A DNA stretch of 64,000 nucleotides from Methanomicrobium sp. W14 (GCF_017875315.1 NZ_JAGGMM010000004.1:1-64000), one strand, 5' to 3'; counted from the first letter of the stretch, positions 25,459 through 35,806 are shown. The notes: generated by a model from the letters alone, not told the origin. A program made the numbers and translations.

Positions 25459-25492
25459 GCATAAAAAATAGAACTTTTCAGGGCAGGTCGGT

Positions 25493-26968
25493 ATGTTAGA
25501 ATCAGGTTCAGGCATACTTGTTGCGGAAGATGAAGAGCAGGCTGCGTCGGGCTTAAAGACTTCACTTCTAAATTTAGGATACAGTATAGCAGGAGTTGTC
25601 TTCAGCTCATCAGATGCAATAGAAGCTGCAAAAATGAAACTGCCTGATCTTCTTTTGATAGACGTTAATATAAAGGGTGTTTTGGACGGTATTGAAACAG
25701 CTTATGAAATAAGGAAAATCTGCGGTGCCTCTGTCATATTTATAGCCGGAGAAGGAGGAGATTTTCAGTTTGAAAAGAGTTTGCAGGTCAACCCTTCCGG
25801 CTATCTTTTAAAGCCTTTGAGAAACAGGGAAATCGAGTACGCGGTTAAGACTGCATTAAGCCACAGGTCTTTTTCAGCAGTAGAGGGCGGTACAGATTTA
25901 TATGACCATATGTTATCTGCAGACAATAACAGGGCTGAACTTGCGTTGAAATATGCAGGAGAGTGTACCTGGGAATGGGATATAATATCCGGGAGGGTAG
26001 CCCTTTTCTGTGGTTTTGTACCGGAAGAATTGCACACCCTAACCATGCTGGAAGATGTTCTGGACAGGATTTATCCTGATGACCTTCAAAATCTGGAAGA
26101 TGCAGTTGATAACTGCCTTAAAGGAGAAAAAGACAGCTTTAAGGCAGTATTCAGGGCAAAAAATCCCGGGAAACGGGGTTTTATGTGGCTTCACGTGTCA
26201 GGCGGTGTATCGAAAGAAAACTCCTCAGGAAAACCTGTGAGGGCTCTTGGCGTAGTCCGGGATATATCAGAATACCAGTTGGCGCGCATTGCTCTTGAGG
26301 AGACAAACAAAAAACTCAACCTTCTTTCGTCAGTTACAAGACATGACATTACAAACCAGATGGCGATGATCTTCGGGTACTGGGAGATCCTTAAAAATCT
26401 TGGAGAAATTCCTGCAGGGTCTGCGGCTTTGGTCTTCATTGACAGGATATATAACTCCTGTCTTGAAATAAAGGAAAAAATCGATTTTACAGGTGTCTAT
26501 CAGGGTCTGGGCATCAAAAAGCCGGAATGGCAGAATCTTTACAAAGTGCTTTCAAGTGCAAAAAACAGCAGCATATTCACTGAAATTTCGATTAAATGCG
26601 ATCCTGAACTGAATAAAATCGAGATCTTTGCAGACCCGATGCTTGAAAAGGTAATATATAACCTGCTGGAAAATTCGGTCAGGCACGGAAAGGCAGACAA
26701 AATTAACGTAAAATTTATTAAGAGAGAATCGGGAGAGGGAATATTGTACTTTGAAGACAACGGAACCGGTGTTTCTCCTGGCATGAAAGAGAAAATATTT
26801 CTTCAGGGATTCGGAGCAAATACAGGGTACGGCCTGTTTTTAGTAAAGGAAATTCTTGGAATCACAGGAATAAAAATACATGAGACAGGTAATGCCGGAA
26901 AAGGTGCCTGTTTTGAAGTATGTGTTCCGGAGGGACTGTTCAGGCGGACAATTCCTGATGCACGGTAG
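25493..26968 (+). CDS. Hybrid sensor histidine kinase: receiver, PAS, HATPase
   Basis: A 491-residue soluble protein. Receiver domain at 6-120, with acidic pocket E12/D13, phospho-acceptor D57 (LLIDVNI) and K107. A PAS domain follows at about 150-265 (WEWDIISGRVAL to ALGVVRDISEY). The dimerisation helix has RHDITNQ with H284 as likely phosphorylation site, and the HATPase domain carries LLENSVRHG, DNGTGV and GYGLFLVKEI (about 375-480). No membrane segment, so it senses a cytoplasmic signal or is itself driven by another kinase. The layout is common in methanogens. Partner unknown; it is divergent from the mod operon. Confidence 0.93.
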   Translation: MLESGSGILVAEDEEQAASGLKTSLLNLGYSIAGVVFSSSDAIEAAKMKLPDLLLIDVNIKGVLDGIETAYEIRKICGASVIFIAGEGGDFQFEKSLQVNPSGYLLKPLRNREIEYAVKTALSHRSFSAVEGGTDLYDHMLSADNNRAELALKYAGECTWEWDIISGRVALFCGFVPEELHTLTMLEDVLDRIYPDDLQNLEDAVDNCLKGEKDSFKAVFRAKNPGKRGFMWLHVSGGVSKENSSGKPVRALGVVRDISEYQLARIALEETNKKLNLLSSVTRHDITNQMAMIFGYWEILKNLGEIPAGSAALVFIDRIYNSCLEIKEKIDFTGVYQGLGIKKPEWQNLYKVLSSAKNSSIFTEISIKCDPELNKIEIFADPMLEKVIYNLLENSVRHGKADKINVKFIKRESGEGILYFEDNGTGVSPGMKEKIFLQGFGANTGYGLFLVKEILGITGIKIHETGNAGKGACFEVCVPEGLFRRTIPDAR

Positions 26969-27104
26969 GCAGGCGATTTATTTTTACATTCGCAATTAAT
27001 CAGAGACCTTTTTTTGGGAAAAAAGTTATTCACTTTAGCGGTTTTTCTGTTTTGCAAAACTTAAATTCCGTTCAGGCCCTAAAAGTTTAGGAGAGATTTT
27101 ATCT

Positions 27105-28352
27105 ATGTTAAAAGAGCTGGATGTCAAAGACTGGGTTTTTTGCAGGCGGAAAAGTCTTTTCGGAGTATATGACAGCGTATCTTCAATCGTTGAAAACGTC
27201 AGAAAAAACGGTGATGCAGCGCTTTATGAATATGCAAAGAAATTCGACCATGTTGAACTTGAAAACCTGATGGTTACAGAGGATGAAATTGAGGCTTCAT
27301 ATGACAGCGTCGATCCAAAACTTGTTGAGTGCCTCAGGGAGGCCGAATCGCGAATATTCAGGTTTCATGAACTCCAGAAAAAAGAGGATCTCTGGCTACG
27401 GGAAGTATGGCCGGGAATTACTCTCGGAGTTAAGACAACACCGCTTGAAAGGGTCGGATGCTATATTCCCGGGGGACGTGCATCATATCCTTCGACTGCA
27501 CTTATGACGGCCGTTCCGGCAAAGGTTGCCGGAGTACCGGAAATCTGCGCATGTACGCCTCCTCCTGTAAACCCTCTTACAATTGTTGCGTTTGATATAG
27601 CCGGAGTCTCCGAGATTTACCGCGTCGGTGGTGCCCAGGCCGTTGCCGCGATGGCTCTGGGGACGGAGTCGGTAAAAAAGGTGGACAAAATTGTAGGCCC
27701 TGGAAACGTCTTTGTTACAGCTGCAAAGATGATGCTTCGTGAAAATGCCGAAATCGATTTTCCGGCAGGACCTTCTGAGATAGGGATAATTGCGGACTCG
27801 TCTGCAAGTCCTGAATATGTCGCGGCTGATATTCTTGCGCAGGCTGAGCATGACCCGAACGCTGCGTGCGTCCTTGTTACAACGCAGAGGAGAGTAGCCG
27901 AAAAGGTATGTGCAGAGATTGAAAAGCAGTTTAAATCGGCGGAAAGAAAGGAAATAATTGAAAAAGCCCTGTCCAACTCCGGTTTTGTCATTGTGGATTC
28001 AATAGATGATGCGGTTTCGGTGATAAATGATATCGCACCCGAGCACCTTTCGGTACAGGTTTCGGATTCTCTTTATGTGTTAAATCACATCAAAAATGCC
28101 GGTTCTATATTCGTTGGGCCGTATACGCCTGTTGCCTGCGGGGACTATGCATCAGGCACGAACCATGTCCTTCCGACAGCAGGTTATTCCAAAATTTATT
28201 CGGGTCTCAATGTAAGCCATTTCTGCAAGACATCAACTGTGCAGATTATCGAAAAAGATGGTCTTGAGGGCATTGGAGATATAGTTGAGACGCTTGCAGG
28301 AGCAGAAGGGCTTTATGCGCATGCAAACTCGGTTAAAATACGAAGAAAATAG
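27105..28352 (+). CDS. hisD: Histidinol dehydrogenase
   Basis: A 415-residue enzyme catalysing the last two steps of histidine synthesis: NAD-dependent oxidation of L-histidinol to L-histidine. Recognisable segments are LERVGCYIPGGRA, GGAQAVAAMALGT, DKIVGPGNVFV, IDFPAGPSEI, ADILAQAEHDP (zinc-binding Gln/His) and IAPEHLSVQ, which holds the catalytic Glu-His pair. AGGAGAG lies before the ATG. It stands alone, although hisC and hisS are elsewhere in the window. Normal length for the family. Confidence 0.97.
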   Translation: MLKELDVKDWVFCRRKSLFGVYDSVSSIVENVRKNGDAALYEYAKKFDHVELENLMVTEDEIEASYDSVDPKLVECLREAESRIFRFHELQKKEDLWLREVWPGITLGVKTTPLERVGCYIPGGRASYPSTALMTAVPAKVAGVPEICACTPPPVNPLTIVAFDIAGVSEIYRVGGAQAVAAMALGTESVKKVDKIVGPGNVFVTAAKMMLRENAEIDFPAGPSEIGIIADSSASPEYVAADILAQAEHDPNAACVLVTTQRRVAEKVCAEIEKQFKSAERKEIIEKALSNSGFVIVDSIDDAVSVINDIAPEHLSVQVSDSLYVLNHIKNAGSIFVGPYTPVACGDYASGTNHVLPTAGYSKIYSGLNVSHFCKTSTVQIIEKDGLEGIGDIVETLAGAEGLYAHANSVKIRRK

Positions 28353-28500
28353 AAATTATACTCCTAAATATCTAAAATCGAACAAATATTTTAAAATCAA
28401 AAAGTATTAATTCAAAGAATCTCTCTTAAATCCGGAATCAATAAAAAATTTTTGATGCCAAAAAAGTATTCTGGCATTTATCAGTTCATTGTTTCTTAAA

Positions 28501-30117
<1,617 letters not shown>

Positions 30118-30126
30118 TTATTCACC

Positions 30127-30399
30127 TCACTCGATTTTTGCAAGAATGTCCTTGAACGGAACAAAAACATAGTCTTCAGAATCCCTTTCAAATTTATCCG
30201 CGCTGTACCCGCCGTATATCACATGGTCTCCGGGTTTTATCGGAAGAACTGTCCCGTCATCGCGTGTCCCGACGGATATAACTGTCCCCTCTTTCTTTTT
30301 TTCCTGGGCGGTTTCAGGAATGTATATTCCGCTTTTTGTCTGCTCTTCAGCCTTTTCCGGTTTAATTAAAACTCTTTCCCCTATGGGAGTAATGGTCAT
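30127..30399 (-). CDS. groES: Co-chaperonin GroES (Hsp10)
   Basis: A 90-residue co-chaperonin. It starts MTITPIGERVLIKPEKAEEQTKSGIYIPE, in which the mobile loop KSGIYIP contacts GroEL, and continues with EGTVISVG and PGDHVIYGGYSADKF. It caps the GroEL ring during folding. A strong GGGAGG lies about 12 nt before the ATG. First gene of the groES-groEL operon; its promoter shares the 203-nt gap with a divergent winged-helix regulator gene. Confidence 0.96.
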   Translation of the reverse strand: MTITPIGERVLIKPEKAEEQTKSGIYIPETAQEKKKEGTVISVGTRDDGTVLPIKPGDHVIYGGYSADKFERDSEDYVFVPFKDILAKIE

Positions 30400-30519
30400 T
30401 TTTGTTCTAACCTCCCTGTTTTGTTCTTCACAGTTTTACAATTCCAACTTAATTTTTGCAATATAAATTTTACACTACATCTGTTGTCCAGATAAATATT
30501 TAAAAATTATCTATAATGT

Positions 30520-30549
30520 TGAAATCATTTGAATATCTTTGAAATAATT
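30520..30549. promoter_or_regulatory. Three helically phased 10-bp direct repeats, putative operator
   Basis: TGAAATCATT, TGAATATCTT and TGAAATAATT follow one another directly, with the last running into the TATA-like TTTATATG of the regulator gene. Arms AGATAA (30490-30495) and TTATCT (30507-30512) form a further inverted repeat just upstream. The location between groES and the divergent regulator suggests an operator for autoregulation and chaperonin control. Confidence 0.45.
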
Positions 30550-30602
30550 TATATGAAAAGCGCACCAAAAATACTTGTACAGAAAAATTGCGGGTTGTCT
30601 TT

Positions 30603-31010
30603 ATGAACAGACAGATATCACTTAAACAGATCGAAAGGCCGCCTGAATCTTCAAAAGAGGATATTGAATGGTTCTGTGACAGTGTGGGTATCGGAAAGGG
30701 CCGTGACCTCGAAAATATCGCAATGAGAGTCATCATATCCCTACTTGAAAATATGCCGGAAAAAAGAGGCCTGCCTGTTGAGGAGCTGGCTGAGATTTTG
30801 AACGTATCCGGTCCCCGGGTTAATCACCATGTAAGAAATCTTATCTGCTGCGGCCTTGTTTACAGGCACAAGCAGAGAATATATATACGCGGAAGCAGTC
30901 TCCGCTCGATGGTAAGGGAAATAAGAAAGGATACCATGAGAATTCTTGACGATCTTGAAGAGGCAGCGGCGGAAATAGACGACTCTTTCGGGATAAAAAA
31001 CAGGGAATAA
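30603..31010 (+). CDS. Winged-helix DNA-binding regulator, divergent from groES
   Basis: About 135 residues. A helix-turn-helix is visible at about 60-85 (LPVEELAEILNVSGPRVNHHVRNLI), followed by a wing (GLVYRHKQRIYIRG) and a C-terminal amphipathic helix (IRKDTMRILDDLEEAAAEI) suited to dimerisation. The fold is ArsR/MarR-like. No metal-binding cysteine cluster is seen (two adjacent Cys at LICCGL only). TTG at 30588 could extend the frame, but ATG at 30603 gives a natural start and the TATA box is 50 nt upstream. Its position suggests it controls groES-groEL; this is inference. Confidence 0.8.
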   Translation: MNRQISLKQIERPPESSKEDIEWFCDSVGIGKGRDLENIAMRVIISLLENMPEKRGLPVEELAEILNVSGPRVNHHVRNLICCGLVYRHKQRIYIRGSSLRSMVREIRKDTMRILDDLEEAAAEIDDSFGIKNRE

Positions 31011-31033
31011 TTATTAAAAATATGTTAAACAAA

Positions 31034-31062
31034 ATCAAAAGAGATAGTCGTCTCTTTTTGAT
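31034..31062. terminator. Bidirectional terminator-like hairpin between convergent genes
   Basis: ATCAAAAGAGA, loop TAGTCG, TCTCTTTTTGAT: eight pairs plus three beyond a bulged T. It covers the last codons of the minus-strand gene and lies 24 nt after the stop of the regulator gene, so it could end both transcripts. Confidence 0.5.
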
Positions 31063-31814
31063 TGTTCTTCTTCCAGCTCATCGGTTTTTGAGCTGTAGTC
31101 AGGGGTATCCAGAAAATCCATTGATTCAGAGTATTCCGTTTCTTTATCGTCCTGAAACCCGGAATATTCACCGTTGTTTTTGGTGGAGTCCTCGCCCGTC
31201 TCGTATTCGTAGGTCTCTTTGTTTTCTATTTTGTTTTTTATTATTTCTGCATTCTCCTGGATGTCAAGAATAACAGAGCCCATTTCACACAGCATTTTCT
31301 GTGCTTCGCTTCCCCATTTTATGACTGTCTTTGTATCACTGAAAACCCCGCAGTTCTGGTTTTCGTTTTTTCCACGTATTATTATAACAGCATCTTTCCC
31401 TCCTGCCGCAAATGAAATGATAAATATTATAAGTCCAATCAGAGTGACAGCAGCACCCCCGTATAGGGGATTTCCAAGCTGGATGAATAAGTCGTAAAAA
31501 AAAGGCGCCGTTGGCTTGTATAAACCGTACAGACCTGCAAGGAATATCAATGTTCCAAGAATGGCAGGCAATATCATGCAGCTGCTTTTTTCATAAACTT
31601 CAAGTCCGCGGACATCCCCGGTCTTCATCTCCTGGGTAAGTGAAGGCCTGTTCATCTTTAATGCGGTCTTTGTCATAGCGTAAATAATAAGGCGTTTTGA
31701 CGTAACTGCCATGTTTAGAGTAGCTCTCTGCGGTTTTTTCATGTCAAATCCCCTGTATTCCTTTATTACCTCCTCATCCGCAGAGAGTTTGATATAATCC
31801 GAAACTGACACCAT
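31035..31814 (-). CDS. Membrane protein with PH-like domain
   Basis: About 259 residues. The first 90 residues (KLSADEEVIKEYRGF, then ATLNMAVTSKRLIIY) look like a bacterial PH-like domain; two membrane helices follow (ILPAILGTLIFLAGLYGLY and GGAAVTLIGLIIFIISFAAG), then a strand-rich segment VIIIRGKNENQN and a long acidic Glu/Asp/Ser tail that is probably disordered. A TTG at 31856 extends the frame but would overlap the TATA-like TTTATAA at 31842-31848; ATG at 31814 lies where a leaderless transcript would start, so I choose it. Function unknown. Confidence 0.7.
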   Translation of the reverse strand: MVSVSDYIKLSADEEVIKEYRGFDMKKPQRATLNMAVTSKRLIIYAMTKTALKMNRPSLTQEMKTGDVRGLEVYEKSSCMILPAILGTLIFLAGLYGLYKPTAPFFYDLFIQLGNPLYGGAAVTLIGLIIFIISFAAGGKDAVIIIRGKNENQNCGVFSDTKTVIKWGSEAQKMLCEMGSVILDIQENAEIIKNKIENKETYEYETGEDSTKNNGEYSGFQDDKETEYSESMDFLDTPDYSSKTDELEEEQSKRDDYLF

Positions 31815-31914
31815 GCTAAAAGTTTTTTTGTCCTGAACAATTATAAAATGATCCAAATATTGGGGCTTCCGGCAAAAATAAGAAAACCGGTTTTTTTGTT
31901 TCTGCCGTCCTGTC

Positions 31915-32529
31915 CTATTTCATAATAGGATAAGGTGCGGGTATAAAGAAGAGGGATATGAAAATGCACACAGATATTATATACGGAAGGATCATTGCAA
32001 TTACAGCCCTTCCAGTTGAAATTTCGTGAAGTTCTCTTATTGCAAGCGTCTCCAGTACAAGTGCCCAAATACTTGCCAGTATACCTGCGACAGGAATCCA
32101 GCCGAACAGAAAAGAAGGCGTATTTGCATATGCAACTACCTTCAGGGATTCAAAAAGGCCTTTTTTTCCTTCAACTATTATCACAAAAACGTGTATTATG
32201 GCTGAATTCAGAAAAATGCTTCCGACAGACATGAGATATATCAGGAAAATCATCCGCCACGTGCCAAAAGGCTTTAAAAATCCGTAAGCATCGATAATGT
32301 CGTATCCAATCAGTGTCATAAGACCATAGAGAACTGCATAAACTGCGGACGTTGCAAAAATATACAAAAGGACATCTGCTGCATTTCTCTTCTTAAGTTC
32401 ATTGAATTTTTTTACCGGACTTTTGATTATACCTGTTGCATCCGGCAGTACAAGCTTTAATCCCTCTGAAATATGGCCCATTTTTTTGCCTGTATCCGCT
32501 GTTGAAACATTTTTCTCACTTTTAATCAC
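31915..32529 (-). CDS. Yip1-domain membrane protein
   Basis: A 204-residue protein. A hydrophilic N-terminus with LVLPDATGIIKSPVKKFNELKKR, the typical start of Yip1-like proteins, is followed by five membrane helices (VLLYIFATSAVYAVLYGLM, MIFLIYLMSVGSIFLNSAIIHVFVII, FLFGWIPVAGILASIWALVLE, AVIAMILPYIISVCIFISLFF). It is the last gene of a four-gene minus-strand run, 17 nt after the HD-domain gene. Molecular role not known in archaea. Confidence 0.78.
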   Translation of the reverse strand: MIKSEKNVSTADTGKKMGHISEGLKLVLPDATGIIKSPVKKFNELKKRNAADVLLYIFATSAVYAVLYGLMTLIGYDIIDAYGFLKPFGTWRMIFLIYLMSVGSIFLNSAIIHVFVIIVEGKKGLFESLKVVAYANTPSFLFGWIPVAGILASIWALVLETLAIRELHEISTGRAVIAMILPYIISVCIFISLFFIPAPYPIMK

Positions 32530-32546
32530 CGGGAGAGTCTGACTTT

Positions 32547-33590
32547 TTAGTCAAAGCAGTCCGTAAAGGTCATCTGGTTTTTTGCAGCTCCAGGGGATTT
32601 TCTCTCTTCATCCGGTTGTTCTTCTTCGCAGGATTCCGTACAGAAAACCATTCCCTCAGACCTTTTTCCCCACAAAATTTCGCCTTTTTTGGCGGTTTTC
32701 AGGTCTTCGGAGACTTCGTGGAGCATTGCGCTCGTATTGTCGGCGAAATGAACAGCCCATGCTTCAGGCGTCTGTGGTCTTATCTCCCCGTATTCGCCGT
32801 GATGCGACTGTATAATGTGCAGAAGCTCCTGGTAGGTGTTGTCATCCACAAACGAGGTGTACCTTGAAAGGGTCTGCATTGCAGGTGTAATGTGACCGAT
32901 AAGGGAATATGCAGGTAAGGATGCAAAGTAAAGCCCTTTTCTCTTAAAAGACTGGCATTTGCCGATATCGTGCAGAATAGCTCCTGCAAGAGTAATATCG
33001 CGGTTAAGCCTGACCCCGCAGATACTGCTGCAGGATGACAGGGCTATCTGTGCGACCTCAAGTGAGTGCTCGGCAAGTCCCCCGTTGTAGTCGTGATGCT
33101 TTGTCCTTGCGGCGGGCTTATCAAAAAAACCGTCTGACTTTTTAATTACAGTATGAACGAGTTCTTTTAGTCCGTCATTTTTGATGGAATCAATAAGCTC
33201 AAAAATTTTTGTTTTGTTTCCGTCGATGTCAGCCGGGGAATAGATGTAATCCGATGTCGTAACCTTCTTTTCATCGACAGGTTCACTAAGGTACCGGAGA
33301 CCGTCATTTATATTTACAGTAAGTTCATCGTTGAATTTGTCGGCTTTTCCGGATATCCTGAATATGTGTCCTTCATATTCCGTAATTATTCTGCTGACAG
33401 ACTCAATATCATCCCTGCCGCACCCGTAAGGTCCCCATATTCTGCATGAGAGTTTTCCTGTTCTGTCTGATATTGTGCACGAGATGAATTTACCTTTCCT
33501 GCCGGTCTTAAGGGACGGATTTTCGATTACAAACTGTGAGTCAACAGCCATGTCCGGAATAATCGAATATATGTATATCTTTTTTACCAT
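32547..33590 (-). CDS. OB-fold plus HD-domain phosphohydrolase/nuclease (YhaM-like)
   Basis: A 347-residue protein. An N-terminal OB-type nucleic-acid-binding fold (residues 25-110: KGKFISCTISDRTGKLSCRIWG) precedes an HD domain with metal ligands H165/H166 (TKHHDYNGGLAEHSLEV) and H207-D208 (AILHDIGK), plus later H263/H264 (QSHHGEYGE). The same architecture is found in bacterial YhaM 3'-to-5' exoribonucleases, so RNA or DNA trimming is likely. AGGAG is found before the ATG, within the end of the GT2 gene. Acidic C-terminal tail. Confidence 0.85.
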   Translation of the reverse strand: MVKKIYIYSIIPDMAVDSQFVIENPSLKTGRKGKFISCTISDRTGKLSCRIWGPYGCGRDDIESVSRIITEYEGHIFRISGKADKFNDELTVNINDGLRYLSEPVDEKKVTTSDYIYSPADIDGNKTKIFELIDSIKNDGLKELVHTVIKKSDGFFDKPAARTKHHDYNGGLAEHSLEVAQIALSSCSSICGVRLNRDITLAGAILHDIGKCQSFKRKGLYFASLPAYSLIGHITPAMQTLSRYTSFVDDNTYQELLHIIQSHHGEYGEIRPQTPEAWAVHFADNTSAMLHEVSEDLKTAKKGEILWGKRSEGMVFCTESCEEEQPDEERKSPGAAKNQMTFTDCFD

Positions 33591-33608
33591 TGCAAAGCGC
33601 TTCTCCTT

Positions 33609-34310
33609 TCATCCGCACCTAAATCTTATCTTCAAAAGATTCGTAAACATCTTAAGTCCGTCTGAGCTTCCCACGTGCGATTCGTCGGTGTCCTTCCATT
33701 CAATCGGGACCTCTTTTACGCTGAAGCCGTTTTTTACCAGGAGATAAAGCACCTCGGCGTCAAATTCAAACCCTGTGGACTGAATTTTCGGGAGAATTTC
33801 ATCGAGCGCCTTTTTCCGGAACGTTTTTGCGCCGCACTGTGTGTCATGAAAGGAAAGGCCGAGGAAAAGTCTTACAAAAATATTGAACATCCTGCTCTGG
33901 ATAAGGCGTGTAAGTCTCTGCTTTTTTTCGATTTTTGCTCCGGCAAGCCATCTTGAACCAATTGTGCAGTCATATCCGGCAAGGCCTGAAAAAAGCTTTT
34001 GGACCTCGTACAGAGGCGTTGATCCGTCTGCATCGACAAAACCGGCATATTTTGTTTTGCACACTTTTATGCCCTCTAAAATTCCTCCCCCTTTCCCTAG
34101 TCTCTCTTCGAATACCATGACCAAAATATTTCTGCATTCATTTTCTTTTGCAAAAGACTGCACTATTCCGGCTGTTTTGTCGCATCCGTCGCATATGAAG
34201 ACAACAGGTCCTTTATACGGAAGAATATCGGAGAGAAATCTCTGTATTCTTTTTTCCTCGTTGTATGCAGGCACTATCAGTGTGCACTCTTCGTCCCTGA
34301 CTGTATCCAT
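33609..34310 (-). CDS. Glycosyltransferase family 2 (polyprenol-phosphate type)
   Basis: A 233-residue GT-A enzyme. The nucleotide-sugar site starts CTLIVPAYNEEKRI and the metal motif is VDADGSTP (residues 91-98). Later family segments are IGSRW, MFNIFVRLFLGLSFHDTQCGAKTFRK and FEFDAEVLYL. This resembles dolichyl-phosphate glucose or mannose synthases without membrane helices. It probably charges a lipid carrier for glycoprotein or glycolipid assembly. Gene order DJ-1, this gene, HD protein and Yip1 with gaps of 17-29 nt suggests one transcript. Confidence 0.9.
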   Translation of the reverse strand: MDTVRDEECTLIVPAYNEEKRIQRFLSDILPYKGPVVFICDGCDKTAGIVQSFAKENECRNILVMVFEERLGKGGGILEGIKVCKTKYAGFVDADGSTPLYEVQKLFSGLAGYDCTIGSRWLAGAKIEKKQRLTRLIQSRMFNIFVRLFLGLSFHDTQCGAKTFRKKALDEILPKIQSTGFEFDAEVLYLLVKNGFSVKEVPIEWKDTDESHVGSSDGLKMFTNLLKIRFRCG

Positions 34311-34339
34311 TTAAACGTAAATATCCTGAAAAATTGTCT

Positions 34340-34858
34340 TCAGCAGCCAAGTTTATCCAGGACTGCTTCTGCAAATTCTGATGCGGATATGGGGTGATCT
34401 GCCGTTATAATGTTCATATCCGATACTACGTGCACTTTTACGAAGTTTGCGCCGCCCTGTCTCAGGAGTTCCCTTGATGCAGGCGTCTCAAATACCGTTG
34501 CCTGTTTTCCCTTCAAAATTCCGGCACGTGCAAGGACTACCGGAGCAAGGCATATGGCCGCAACAACCTTCTTTTTTTCGTCAAATTGCTTTACAAGCTC
34601 AACAAGAGGCTCTTCCTTCCATAAAAAGTCGCTTGCACCAAGGCCGCCTATTATGACTATCCCGTCGTAGTTTTCCTCTTTTGCATCCGATATCAGAAGA
34701 GATGACTCCTGTGTCCCGCCCATCATGCCTTCGCATGTTCCTTTTATTGTGGAGGCAACGTCGTATTTTATTCCGGCCCTGTCAAGGGCTTTTGCGGTCT
34801 CTTCATACTCCTCTTCACGGTATCTTTTTGGTGCTATAACAACCAGAACTTTTATCAT
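34340..34858 (-). CDS. DJ-1/PfpI family protein
   Basis: About 172 residues with the class I glutamine-amidotransferase-like fold. The nucleophile elbow is VAAICLAPVVLARAG, cysteine near residue 105, and the GGLGASD loop precedes it. A late HPIS could provide the histidine. Members act as deglycases, proteases or stress proteins; the exact activity cannot be told. The frame opens at 34918, but ATG at 34858 has GAGGG 7 nt upstream and starts exactly at MIKVLVVIAPKRYREEEY. First gene of the run leading to the GT2 and HD genes. Confidence 0.88.
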   Translation of the reverse strand: MIKVLVVIAPKRYREEEYEETAKALDRAGIKYDVASTIKGTCEGMMGGTQESSLLISDAKEENYDGIVIIGGLGASDFLWKEEPLVELVKQFDEKKKVVAAICLAPVVLARAGILKGKQATVFETPASRELLRQGGANFVKVHVVSDMNIITADHPISASEFAEAVLDKLGC

Positions 34859-34935
34859 ATTTTCCCTCAATGACCATAATTTAAATTTGACTCTAAATAT
34901 TTGGATTTGTATTCGCAATAATTATTTGCAAATAT

Positions 34936-35172
34936 TTACTGGTGGTTTTCCAGGTGCTTTCTCAGTTCTGTGCCGGGTTTGTACCTGTCTGCAATATTCA
35001 TCGCAACTTCTCTCAGTTTCCTGTGCTCATCCCTGCACGTGTCCGGGATGTTTCCGTTTCTTAAAATCTGCGAGGTGTTCTCTGTTGTCTGTATAAGTTC
35101 AGTTGCTATAACCGAGTTCAGCCATAGAAGATCGCGCAGCATATCGGCGATATCATCATTTTCCGTACTCAT
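34936..35172 (-). CDS. Small helical protein of unknown function
   Basis: About 78 residues, MSTENDDIADMLRDLLWLNSVIATELIQ onwards in a largely helical, charged sequence; no cysteine pair motif or membrane segment. The frame opens with GTG at 35196, just after GGTGG; ATG at 35172 is preferred but its ribosome binding site is poor, so the start is uncertain. It is 77 nt upstream of the DJ-1 gene on the same strand. I do not recognise the family. Confidence 0.5.
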   Translation of the reverse strand: MSTENDDIADMLRDLLWLNSVIATELIQTTENTSQILRNGNIPDTCRDEHRKLREVAMNIADRYKPGTELRKHLENHQ

Positions 35173-35398
35173 AAAAGGACATATGGCAGAGACCACCAGA
35201 TAACACTTGCTGTTTTAAATATGAACAGTTCGACATGGGCTGTGTTTCACATTTTGTAAACCAAAAGTCAAACCGGCATTTGTGGGACGATAAACTTATT
35301 TGATAATGCCGGCAGGTGGCAGTTTTTGGGAGATGAAATTATAAACCGCCTTAAACAACTGTATATTTATCTGCGTGGGTTAAAAAATAATAAGCATA

Positions 35399-35806
35399 AT
35401 GACGTATCCTGAAGAATTATCCAGAAAAGGAAGAGCTGCAAACCCGTATTTTGGTCTTATGGGAATTGATCCCGAGAGTTTCGGGGACGGTTCGGCAGTC
35501 CTTAAGATGCATGTCCGTCCTGATATGTTAAATGGCGTGGGCTGGCTTCAGGGGGGAATATATGTGTCCTTAATAGACGAATCCATGGCTCTTGCCATCT
35601 TTACTGTTCTTGAGGAAGGAAAAGGTATTGCAACGGTCTCTCAGACCACAAATTTTTACAAAGGTGTCCGTGAAGGGGAAATCTGCGCAAAAGCCGTTGT
35701 TTCACGCAAGGGAAGAAAAATAATCTTTGCCGAAGGCTTCTGTTATGTCAAAGGTGATGAGGCAAAGGTTCTTGCAAGGACAACTGCTTCATTTGTAGTT
35801 GTCTGA
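35399..35806 (+). CDS. PaaI-family hotdog thioesterase
   Basis: A 135-residue hotdog-fold protein. The core helix region is MLNGVGWLQGGIYVSLIDESMALAIF, where the Gly-Gly and Asp/Glu are typical of PaaI-like acyl-CoA thioesterases, and TVSQTTNFYKGVREGEICAKAVV forms the central strands. It probably hydrolyses an acyl- or aryl-CoA ester in the cytoplasm. No ribosome binding site is evident; a TATA-like GTATATTTAT is about 30-35 nt upstream, so the mRNA is probably leaderless. Single gene. Confidence 0.88.
   Translation: MTYPEELSRKGRAANPYFGLMGIDPESFGDGSAVLKMHVRPDMLNGVGWLQGGIYVSLIDESMALAIFTVLEEGKGIATVSQTTNFYKGVREGEICAKAVVSRKGRKIIFAEGFCYVKGDEAKVLARTTASFVVV

Noticed and set aside
28455-28477. ATGCCA/TGGCAT hairpin between hisD and groEL
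   Set aside because: Six pairs with an 11-nt loop could occur by chance in this AT-rich gap, and there is no supporting context.
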